A stretch of DNA of 5,191 bases, taken from Phycisphaerae bacterium (lineage in GTDB: Bacteria > Planctomycetota > Phycisphaerae > Sedimentisphaerales > UBA12454). The notes under the pieces were generated by a model that was not told the DNA's origin, did no database searches, and saw only the letters and a program-made list of their open reading frames with translations. The DNA lies in contig JAQTQF010000141.1 of assembly GCA_028712345.1 (NCBI GenBank), positions 1 to 5,191 of the forward strand. The letters run 5' to 3'. This document shows, piece after piece, positions 1 through 4,588 of the stretch (position 1 is its first letter; each line of letters opens with the position of its first letter). The translations under genes and the position numbers were made by a program.

Positions 1-7
1 GGCCCGC

Positions 8-45
8 ATTTCAATCCTTACATAATAAGGTACGGCTCTTGAGAC
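8..45 (-). CRISPR. Probable single terminal CRISPR repeat; array would continue left of the window
   Basis: Read on the plus strand this 37-38 nt stretch begins TTTCAATCC and ends CTCTTGAGAC. Inside it is a perfect 5-bp palindrome, CCTTA (16-20) and TAAGG (26-30), around CATAA. On the minus strand it reads GTCTCAAGAG...GGATTGAAA, the layout of many type I and III repeats whose last eight bases (ATTGAAA plus one) become the crRNA 5' handle. That predicts leftward transcription, with the leader on the right and the spacers beyond position 8. Base 8 is A where GTTTCAATCC would be usual, so either the repeat is 37 nt or this copy is slightly degenerate. Only one copy lies in the window, so repetition itself is not seen. 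No cas gene is present here. The call rests on repeat architecture and on the adjoining promoter. Confidence 0.55.
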
Positions 46-64
46 TCCGTCTGAAAGCCTGATA

Positions 65-93
65 ACTTTACCGCTTTATGCCCTGTTTTTCAA
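65..93 (-). promoter_or_regulatory. Leftward sigma70-type promoter in the presumed CRISPR leader
   Basis: On the minus strand TTGAAA (88-93, five of six to the -35 consensus) is followed after exactly 17 bp by TAAAGT (65-70, four of six to the -10 consensus). Transcription would begin near 56-60, about 12-15 bases before the putative repeat that ends at 45, and run left into the array. No leftward ORF starts nearby, so a CRISPR precursor RNA is the best explanation for a promoter facing this way. The site was found by eye and short promoter matches can arise by chance. Confidence 0.4.
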
Positions 94-131
94 GGGGATA
101 ATTTTGCCGCTGTTTCCCCCTTTTTTCCTTG

Positions 132-160
132 TTTCGCATTCTCCCCAGTTCGGTTATAAT
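132..160 (+). promoter_or_regulatory. Possible rightward promoter of the DUF6941 gene
   Basis: A perfect TATAAT -10 hexamer lies at 155-160. The -35 side is weak: TTTCGC at 132-137 gives a 17-bp spacer, while TTGTTT at 129-134 is a better match but gives 20 bp. The predicted start near 167 leaves a leader of about 33 nt before the ATG at 200. It would be divergent from the leftward promoter at 65-93. Confidence 0.3.
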
Positions 161-199
161 GAGTTGTTGCCTTACAATACATATGAATTAGGAGAAAAA

Positions 200-598
200 A
201 TGGATATCGAAGCCTTTTTATTGTGCGATGCCGCCACCGAGCAGCATGGCAAACTGAATATTCTCGGAGCATTTGACCATATCTGGGCAAAACAGCTGCC
301 GGCGAAACATCCCTTCTGCTCAGTAGCCACCAGGGTCCGCTTTGAGAAGATTGAGGAAGGTAATCATTCCGTCAAAATCCAGATAATCGACGAGGACGGC
401 AACAGCATAAGTCCTAAACTTGAGGGCAGTGTATTCGTACAGGCCGGCCCTGGCTTTGACTCATCGGTTGCCAACCTTATCCTTAATATTCAGGGATTGG
501 AATTCAAACAATATGGAAGATACCAAATCGATTTAGCTATCGATGACAACATACAGGCCTCGCTGCCTTTAAGAGTGAGCGAAATACCAAAGCAATAA
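200..598 (+). CDS. DUF6941 family protein
   Basis: This 132-residue protein has no predicted signal peptide or membrane segment and is likely cytoplasmic. Its layout matches the family I know as DUF6941: an N-terminal strand and turn reading EAFLLCDAATEQHGKLNILG (residues 4-23), a central DEDG turn (about 74-77), a segment ANLILNIQGLEF, and a final strand pattern YQIDLAIDD. The alternating hydrophobic residues suggest an all-beta fold. The family's function is not established. The start at 200 is chosen because AGGAG sits at 190-194, five bases upstream, and because homologues begin with M-x-x-EAFLLCD. The reading frame stays open upstream to 104, but that stretch is low-complexity and belongs to the intergenic region. 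The gene is alone: it has its own candidate promoter and a strong terminator follows 18 bp after the stop. Family membership is recalled rather than searched. Confidence 0.82.
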   Translation: MDIEAFLLCDAATEQHGKLNILGAFDHIWAKQLPAKHPFCSVATRVRFEKIEEGNHSVKIQIIDEDGNSISPKLEGSVFVQAGPGFDSSVANLILNIQGLEFKQYGRYQIDLAIDDNIQASLPLRVSEIPKQ

Positions 599-615
599 AG
601 CAGAAAACAGAATAT

Positions 616-646
616 AAAGCCGCTGGTCTTGCCTGCGGCTTTTTTT
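616..646 (+). terminator. Intrinsic terminator after the DUF6941 gene
   Basis: AAAGCCGC (616-623) pairs perfectly with GCGGCTTT (635-642) across an 11-nt loop, and the T-run continues to 646. The position just after the stop at 598 and before the next start at 684 indicates that the DUF6941 transcript ends here. The pseudouridine synthase gene must then have its own promoter in 647-683 or depend on readthrough. Confidence 0.85.
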
Positions 647-683
647 AATCACTGATTATCCTGCAATTAAACACAAAATCGTT

Positions 684-1382
684 ATGGCCAATAAAAAAAA
701 ATCGACTGACAGACGCCTTCCGAGAGGGCTGAAGATACTCTACGAGGACCGCGATATTCTTATAGTCGATAAGCCTGCCGGTCTGCTTACGGTCGGCACA
801 GCAACGGACAAAACCAGAACTGTTTATTACATTCTGACCGACTACATACGCAAAGGCTGCGCCAAATCGCACAACCGAATTTTTATCGTTCACCGGCTCG
901 ACCAGTGGACTTCGGGCGTTCTGATATTCGCCAAGAGCGAGGAAATCAAATTGCGCCTGCAGGCCCAATGGAAAAATACGAAAAAGAAATATCTTGCCGT
1001 GGTTCACGGCCGATTTGCTCAAAAAGAGGGAATCATTACATCATACCTTGCCGAAAATAAGAGTATGGTCGTTTATTCCACGACCAACGCAGCCAAAGGC
1101 AAACTTTCGCACACCGCTTATAAGGTAATTAAAGAGACCGAAAAATTCAGTCTGCTGGAAATAAATCTCCTGACAGGCAGAAAAAACCAGATACGAGTGC
1201 ATCTGGCCGATAAGGCCCATCCGATTGCCGGCGACAGGAAATACGGAAAAACCGACGACGGATGCAAAAGACTTGCGCTACATTCAAAATCTATTTCCTT
1301 CAAACACCCTGCCGCCGATAGAATTGTTACTTTTGAAACCAAGATGCCTAATTATTTTAATAAATTACTGAACACAAAATAA
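684..1382 (+). CDS. RluA-family RNA pseudouridine synthase
   Basis: The 232-residue protein isomerises uridine to pseudouridine in rRNA or tRNA, acting in the cytoplasm. The catalytic-domain signatures are in the right order: LYEDRDILIVDKPAGLLT near residues 19-36, the catalytic loop HRLDQWTSG with the active-site aspartate at residue 73, KKYLAVVHG near 101-109, and LLTGRKNQIRVHL near 162-174, followed by HPIAGDRKYG. HRLD and the GR-x-x-QIR-x-HL segment define the RluA clade (PseudoU_synth_2). There is no N-terminal S4 domain, so it resembles short RluA or TruC-like enzymes rather than RluC/RluD. The lysine-rich start (MANKKKS) may help RNA contact. The exact uridine target cannot be told from sequence. 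No Shine-Dalgarno is seen before the ATG at 684, but no better start exists. The previous gene's terminator isolates it, and the ASCH gene follows after 36 bp and may be co-transcribed. Confidence 0.93.
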   Translation: MANKKKSTDRRLPRGLKILYEDRDILIVDKPAGLLTVGTATDKTRTVYYILTDYIRKGCAKSHNRIFIVHRLDQWTSGVLIFAKSEEIKLRLQAQWKNTKKKYLAVVHGRFAQKEGIITSYLAENKSMVVYSTTNAAKGKLSHTAYKVIKETEKFSLLEINLLTGRKNQIRVHLADKAHPIAGDRKYGKTDDGCKRLALHSKSISFKHPAADRIVTFETKMPNYFNKLLNTK

Positions 1383-1418
1383 TTTTGAATTTTTGCTTTT
1401 TTTCGTTACCATTCTGAT

Positions 1419-1832
1419 ATGTCAAATGCCCATCTGGTAATTTTAAAAAAGCAGTATCTCGATAAGATACTTGACGGTTCAAAGACAATAGAATCGAGAC
1501 TTATGAAGGGTAAATGTGCCCCATTTGATTGTGTCTCGACGGGCGATGTATTATTCTTCAAGCAATCCGCCGGGCCGGTTGTTGCCAAAGCACAGGCGGC
1601 CGCGGTAAAGCAATTCAGCAATCTTACGCCACAGACAATCGCAAAACTCAAAACAGAATACAACGACAGAATCAGGGGCGAAGAGGGGTACTGGCAGATG
1701 AAAGCACCCAGCCGATACGCTGTGCTTGTTAAATTAAAAAATGTAGAAACAATTCCGCCGAGAAGAATTTACAAAAAGGACTGGCGGGCATGGGTGGTTT
1801 TGAAAAAACCGAATGATTTCGGCCTGCTGTAA
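1419..1832 (+). CDS. ASCH-domain (PUA-like) protein
   Basis: The 137-residue protein carries an N-terminal signature typical of ASCH domains: HLVILKKQYLDKILDGSKTI at residues 5-24, followed by ESRL. A lysine and an acidic residue after a short helix face a predicted nucleic-acid groove. GDVLFFKQ (42-49) and GPVVAKAQ (52-59) supply the expected beta-barrel strands. The C-terminal half has YAVLVKLKNV (100-109) and the basic-aromatic stretch RRIYKKDWRAWVVL (115-128). ASCH domains belong to the PUA-like superfamily and bind RNA or modified nucleotides; some members are ribonucleases or hydrolyse modified cytidines. The specific role here is unknown. The start at 1419 lacks a Shine-Dalgarno, but it places the conserved motif near the N-terminus as in homologues. 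The nearest neighbour is an RNA-modifying enzyme 36 bp upstream, consistent with an RNA-related role but not proof of one. Confidence 0.8.
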   Translation: MSNAHLVILKKQYLDKILDGSKTIESRLMKGKCAPFDCVSTGDVLFFKQSAGPVVAKAQAAAVKQFSNLTPQTIAKLKTEYNDRIRGEEGYWQMKAPSRYAVLVKLKNVETIPPRRIYKKDWRAWVVLKKPNDFGLL

Positions 1833-1837
1833 AATTT

Positions 1838-1868
1838 AACCGCGGATTTCACAGATTACGCGGATTTT
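1838..1868. repeat. Short dispersed-type repeat with a CGCGGATTT direct repeat
   Basis: CGCGGATTT occurs at 1841-1849 and again at 1859-1867, an 18-base period. CCGCG (1840-1844) can also pair with CGCGG (1859-1863). A weaker relative, AACCGCAGATAACTGTGATT, occurs at 2791-2810. The form resembles short extragenic repeats scattered in planctomycete genomes, but other genomic copies cannot be seen here. Confidence 0.45.
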
Positions 1869-1904
1869 ATTGCTGATAACGCTATGTAGAAAACACAAAA
1901 CAAG

Positions 1905-2040
1905 ACCTGTCATTCCCGTTTCAAAATGTCATTTCCGCGCAAGCGGGAATTCAATTTTCTGGACTCCTGCTTTCGCAGGAGTGACAAAATATTACTCTAA
2001 GCTCCTGCTGGAGTTTACCCTCGTGAAAACGGGGACAGGT
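1905..2040. repeat. Outer imperfect inverted repeat of a composite palindromic element
   Basis: ACCTGTC (1905-1911) followed by CCCGTTTCA (1915-1923) is answered by TGAAAACGGGGACAGGT (2024-2040). The arms match apart from a 3-base insertion in the left arm and one length difference in the A-run. Between the arms lie the 60-bp element at 1927-1986 and another hairpin, AAGCTCC-TGCT-GGAGTTT (1999-2016, with one G-T pair). The structure looks like one short palindromic repeat inserted in another. It has no coding capacity. The 65-residue frame open across it translates to the low-information peptide such repeats give. Confidence 0.6.
1927..1986. repeat. 60-bp palindromic repeat with TGTCA/TGACA ends
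   Basis: The ends are TGTCA (1927-1931) and TGACA (1982-1986). Inside are two hairpins: ATTTCCGC-GCAA-GCGGGAAT (1931-1950, one G-T pair) and ACTCCTGC-TTTC-GCAGGAGT (1963-1982, perfect 8-bp stem). This is the type of extragenic repeat known from many bacterial groups, with GGGAAT and CTGGA-type motifs. It was probably mobilised in trans. No transposase is in the window. Confidence 0.7.
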
Positions 2041-2079
2041 ATGACAAATCGCATTAGCCCTTTTTAGCATAGAAATAAA

Positions 2080-2106
2080 TCCGCCATCGCCAAAGGCTTT
2101 GGCGGA
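2080..2106. repeat. GC-rich hairpin repeat
   Basis: TCCGCC (2080-2085) pairs with GGCGGA (2101-2106), and alternatively CGCCAAA (2088-2094) pairs with TTTGGCG (2098-2104). The two foldings share bases and exclude each other. It has no T-run and no nearby upstream gene, so a dispersed hairpin repeat is likelier than a terminator. Confidence 0.5.
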
Positions 2107-2108
2107 CA

Positions 2109-2258
2109 AGCACGAATAAACCCTCTTTTAGATGCGGGATTGACAAAAAGACAGGAACGATAGAGAATGAGCGTTGCGAAGTTTTGGCCGATATTGAGGA
2201 ATTACAATGAGGAAACGGTAAAAAGATAGATGTTGATCTATTCGGGATTTTGTGGTGA
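2109..2258 (+). pseudogene. Possible remnant of an upstream gene with an in-frame TGA
   Basis: In the same frame as the following DUF2321 gene, the sequence from about 2109 reads protein-like text: GIDKKTGTIENERCEVLADI (2136-2195) then EELQ, a TGA at 2208-2210, then GNGKKIDVDLFGILW up to a TGA at 2256-2258. The second stop is 12 bases before the DUF2321 ATG, normal operon spacing. No start codon or recognisable family is found, and the frame opens only at 2079, inside a hairpin repeat. A repeat insertion may have replaced the 5' end of an older gene. The run is short and could be chance. Confidence 0.22.
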
Positions 2259-2270
2259 AAGGATTGATAA

Positions 2271-2756
2271 ATGTCAGGAAATTACGATGTGCAACAGGTC
2301 TGCGAGAACGGTCATCAAATAACAGGCTGTTACTCTATCAAAGCAGAGTAACGACAGGAATTTTGTAAAAAATGCGGAGCCCATACTATCTGTGCTTGCC
2401 CAACTTGTAAAAAAGAAATTCAGGGCGATCGGCTTGGAGAGGATTGGTATAGCGAGGTGCATAGCATGGAAAGTGCCGATGTTCCTTCGTTCTGTCCTAA
2501 TTGTGGTAAACCATCTCCATGGACAAATAATAAAATTATGACAGCTATCCAGATTTTAACGGAGTTCGGTGAGCTGAACGATCAGGAAAAAAAGACTATC
2601 AAGCAAGACATAAATAACATTGTTATGGATGTACCACAGGCCGAGCTTTCGGCGATGAGAATAAAACGGATTTGGGAAAAATGTAGCAGGGCTGGTTACG
2701 AAATTATAATGGAATTTGCAAGCCGTACAGCAGCCAAAGTATTAAAGAATCCGTGA
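2271..2756 (+). pseudogene. DUF2321 zinc-ribbon protein interrupted by an in-frame stop
   Basis: From the ATG at 2271 the frame encodes MSGNYDVQQVCENGHQITG and continues, interrupted by TAA (2349-2351) at codon 27, to a TGA at 2754-2756: 161 codons including the internal stop. AAAGGA (2258-2263) seven bases upstream supports this start. Both sides of the stop belong to one protein. C11 and H15 lie before it; C32-x2-C35, C43-x2-C46 and C75-PN-C78-GKPSPW lie after it. This Cys pattern and the helical tail rich in K and E match the DUF2321 family, recalled from memory, whose function is unknown. Spacing between GHQI and FCKKCG equals that of homologues, so the stop is a point change (for example from TTA or CAA) and not an indel. 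Translation could restart at GTG 2457 or ATG 2466, leaving 96-99 residues with only the last zinc knuckle. A recent nonsense mutation is the main reading; a sequencing error or stop readthrough is possible. Downstream is the convergent rodA. Confidence 0.75.
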
Positions 2757-2794
2757 ACTAATTCTCTGTTTGTTTGATATTATCTAACCTAACC

Positions 2795-2816
2795 GCAGAT
2801 AACTGTGATTATCTGC
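2795..2816. other. Perfect hairpin overlapping the rodA stop codon
   Basis: GCAGATAA (2795-2802) pairs perfectly with TTATCTGC (2809-2816) over a 6-nt loop, and the rodA stop codon (2809-2811) forms part of the stem. It lies between two convergent genes and could stall or end transcription from either side. Neither strand has a T-run after it, so a canonical intrinsic terminator is not supported. Confidence 0.4.
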
Positions 2817-4041
2817 TTCTGCCGACGCTGTTAATCAGGCCGACTGACATTATATTTACGAAGATGCTCGAGCCGCCATAGCTTACAAAAGGCAGAGTAA
2901 TTCCGGTTATCGGAATAATGCCGATGGTCATAGCGATATTTACAAGCACCTGAATCGCGAAAAGAACGGCAAAGCCCGCGGCAATGAAACCGCCGAATGT
3001 GCTCGAACTGGCCGCGGCAATCTCAATCGTACAGGCAATCAGCAGCGCATATAAACCGATAAGCAGTATCGCTCCGGCAAAGCCCCACTGATGACAAACG
3101 AGCGCAAAGATAAAGTCGTTGTGCCTGTCGGGAAGAAATTTATATTTTATAAACGGTCCCGTTCTGTAGCCCTGACCACTGAGACCGCCGGAAGCAATGG
3201 CAAGTTTCGAGCGCATAAGCTGATAACCCTGGCCGATATCCCAGTTTCGCAGCCGTTCCCTGTTTACGCCCAGGGCTCTTGCGAGAGCGGGATGCTTTTC
3301 AACTTTGTTTCTGAGCCAGCTTTGCGAACCGTCAATATTGCTCTGCAAAAGAACAGAGCTGATTCTTGTCCGCTGATAGTCCTGCATACCCAGCCATAAC
3401 AATGGGAACGCCAAGGCCGCAAGCAAAATTATGACAAGCAGATGTCTGACCTTAGCCCCGGCTATGAACAGCATTGACAGCAGCACCGGCATCATTAATA
3501 GAACCGTTCCTAAATCCGGCTCAAGCAATATCAGTGCCATCGGAAACAGCGTTAAAATAAACGGCGGGATAAGCGAACTGAAATTACGGTAATTGCTTCG
3601 ATAACGCAAATGCCAGGCGAGTGCGATTATATAAACAAACTTAAAAAACTCCGTCGGCTGAAACTGCGGCAGCGAACCTATCTCTATCCATCGGCGAGAG
3701 CCATGCTTGGCAGAGACGAAAGGAACATTTACGAACTTGTCCAGCACAAGCCAGAATAGAAGAACCATAATAATTGCATAAAGCCAGAAACTTGCCGGAC
3801 CGAGCTTTTTGTAGCTGAACGAATTCATTATTATGAAACCAGCCAAACCTGCCGCGGCAAAGATACACTGTTTTTTCCAAAGACTTGAATAGCCGGCAAA
3901 CTGCTGCATATCGGAGCCGGCAGGATTCCCCGATGCGTAAATCATCAGTATCCCAATTATCGTCAATCCGACCGCCGAGAAAAGGAGTAAAACTCTGGTC
4001 AGAGTCAGCCTGCCTTTGATAAATTCAAGTATATCAAACAT
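2809..4041 (-). CDS. rodA: Rod shape-determining protein RodA (SEDS peptidoglycan glycosyltransferase)
   Basis: The 410-residue inner-membrane protein polymerises lipid II into glycan strands during cell elongation, normally with a class B PBP transpeptidase (PBP2) and the MreBCD complex. About ten membrane segments are visible, the first at residues 15-37 and the last at about 380-405. SEDS signatures in order: QFQPTEFFKFVYIIALA (126-142), LLEPDLGTVLL (172-182), the periplasmic loop ending GYQLMRSKLAIASGGLSGQG (272-291), KFLPDRHNDFIFAL (301-314) with Asp309 equivalent to the essential catalytic aspartate of the family (Asp262 in E. coli), and GITLPFVSYGGSS (380-392). The HNDF form and the short soluble N-terminus favour RodA over FtsW. 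It is longer than E. coli RodA (370), partly through about 30 extra residues in the big periplasmic loop (roughly 232-265). The ATG at 4041 has no Shine-Dalgarno. No mre or pbp2 gene is adjacent, so it appears monocistronic; I see no convincing promoter. Confidence 0.96.
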   Translation of the reverse strand: MFDILEFIKGRLTLTRVLLLFSAVGLTIIGILMIYASGNPAGSDMQQFAGYSSLWKKQCIFAAAGLAGFIIMNSFSYKKLGPASFWLYAIIMVLLFWLVLDKFVNVPFVSAKHGSRRWIEIGSLPQFQPTEFFKFVYIIALAWHLRYRSNYRNFSSLIPPFILTLFPMALILLEPDLGTVLLMMPVLLSMLFIAGAKVRHLLVIILLAALAFPLLWLGMQDYQRTRISSVLLQSNIDGSQSWLRNKVEKHPALARALGVNRERLRNWDIGQGYQLMRSKLAIASGGLSGQGYRTGPFIKYKFLPDRHNDFIFALVCHQWGFAGAILLIGLYALLIACTIEIAAASSSTFGGFIAAGFAVLFAIQVLVNIAMTIGIIPITGITLPFVSYGGSSIFVNIMSVGLINSVGRSR

Positions 4042-4192
4042 GTTAGGAATGATAACAGAACCGGAGGAAAAAGAAAAGACTCAGCTATAACGCAAAATTC
4101 CGGCCTGTTTGCGTCGATATGTCCGGCAAAACCTGTTGAAATATAACCCTATATAGTGTAAGGTACTTTCAATCGGAATCTTAAGGGTATCT
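4042..4192. other. Intergenic region upstream of rodA, no clear feature
   Basis: The region is AT-rich and must hold the rodA promoter on the minus strand. TTGAAA (minus strand, 4168-4173) is a fair -35, but the following TATATA and TATATT hexamers are spaced 11 and 21 bp from it, not 17, so no promoter is assigned. No ORF or RNA gene is seen. Confidence 0.5.
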
Positions 4193-4333
4193 CTAAAAAT
4201 GCAACTTGTCATTGCGAGTCCGTCGCAGACGGACGAAGCTATCTCGTTTTTGAAGCAGCAATTGAGATTGCTTCGTCGCTTCGCTCCTCGCAATGACATC
4301 CCCACTTTCGTGAGGACAAGCTTTTAGAGGTTG
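4193..4333 (+). repeat. 141-bp MITE-like repeat, copy 1
   Basis: The core carries perfect 12-bp terminal inverted repeats TGTCATTGCGAG (4207-4218) and CTCGCAATGACA (4287-4298). It contains a hairpin GTCCGTC-GCA-GACGGAC (4218-4234). A 35-base flank (4299-4333) is part of the unit, because it recurs with no mismatch in copy 2 at 5035-5069 in reverse. The flank forms a CCTCAC-GAAA-GTGGGG hairpin on the minus strand. A second, outer inverted pair is CTCTAAAA (4191-4198) and TTTTAGAG (4322-4329). There is no coding capacity; a nonautonomous element moved in trans is likely. Confidence 0.85.
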
Positions 4334-4344
4334 TCTTAAGCTTT

Positions 4345-4418
4345 GCGCCCGTAGCTCAATTGGATAGAGTTCCGGACTTCGAATCCGGCGGTTAGAGGTT
4401 CGACTCCTCTCGGGCGCA
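4345..4418 (+). tRNA. tRNA-Arg (anticodon TCG)
   Basis: The 74-nt sequence folds as a standard cloverleaf. The acceptor stem GCGCCCG (4345-4351) pairs perfectly with CGGGCGC (4411-4417), with discriminator A4418. The D arm is GCTC/GAGT with one G-U pair. The anticodon stem CCGGA/TCCGG encloses loop CTTCGAA with anticodon TCG at 4379-4381, reading CGA arginine codons. The T arm is AGAGG-TTCGACT-CCTCT. The CCA tail is not encoded. The gene sits 11 bp after repeat copy 1. Its 3' half is copied, in altered form, 166 bp downstream, and its T arm has a 10-bp complement in the trailer. Confidence 0.97.
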
Positions 4419-4422
4419 TTTA

Positions 4423-4567
4423 GAGAACGGCAGGTGTCGAACCTCAAAGGGTGCGGGAAAAGTATTTTCCCGCGCGGTCGGGGTGACAGGGAGCAAAGCG
4501 ACCGCCAGAGAGGCAGAGCCACTATGGAAATTTGCGAAAGCAAATTTTGGTTCAAGGCCGAAGGCCG
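4423..4567 (+). other. tRNA-linked hairpin array, possible structured RNA or element remnant
   Basis: Successive hairpins nearly fill this stretch: GCGGGAAAA-GTA-TTTTCCCGC (4453-4473, perfect 9 bp, extendable to 11 with one wobble), GCGGTCG/CGACCGC (4474-4480 and 4499-4505, perfect), GGC-AGA-GCC (4512-4520), AAATTTGC-GAAA-GCAAATTT (4528-4547, perfect with a GNRA-type loop), and GGCC-GAA-GGCC (4556-4566). A tRNA T-arm complement lies at 4436-4445. Flanking direct repeats come from the tRNA 3' end. No ORF fits, and there is no T-run that would make the first hairpin a terminator. It may be a processed tRNA trailer RNA, a palindromic element inserted at the tRNA, or the scar of an integrated element. 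Confidence 0.5.
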
Positions 4568-4586
4568 GACTCCTCTCGGATGCATT
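4549..4586 (+). repeat. Partial duplicate of the tRNA-Arg 3' end with a 14-bp insertion
   Basis: GACTCCTCTCGGATGCATT (4568-4586) repeats tRNA bases 4402-4420 with 17 of 19 identical; GC of the acceptor strand has become AT. The tRNA's preceding GGTTC (4397-4401) is also present, at 4549-4553, but separated by AAGGCCGAAGGCCG, a tandem pair of AAGGCCG. The copy cannot form a T arm or acceptor stem and is not a tRNA. A direct repeat of a tRNA 3' end is the usual form of an attachment-site duplication. Confidence 0.75.
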
Positions 4587-4588
4587 CT

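Noticed and set aside
104..199. Upstream extension of the DUF6941 frame to 104
   Set aside because: The added residues are low-complexity and hydrophobic without family similarity, and a proper ribosome binding site sits before the ATG at 200.
1870..2067. 65-residue rightward open frame
   Set aside because: It is the translation of the palindromic repeats at 1905-2040; its GNS-x-FWTPAFAGVT text is the familiar product of such repeats.
2208..2351. General stop-codon reassignment explaining the TGA at 2208 and the TAA at 2349
   Set aside because: The intact genes end naturally at TAA with family-typical lengths, and the two interruptions are different codons.
2795..2816. Bidirectional intrinsic terminator between the DUF2321 gene and rodA
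   Set aside because: The 8-bp stem is AT-rich and has no T-run on either strand, so it is listed only as a hairpin.
3091..3399. 102-residue rightward frame within rodA
   Set aside because: It is antisense to a clearly coding SEDS gene and shows no domain, start site or composition of its own.
4451..4475. Strong hairpin as the tRNA-Arg transcription terminator
   Set aside because: The stem is strong but is followed by GC-rich sequence with no T-run on the plus strand, so intrinsic termination is not supported.
4549..4586. Second tRNA gene
   Set aside because: Only the 3' T-arm and acceptor part is present; a 14-bp insertion and changes in the acceptor strand prevent a cloverleaf.
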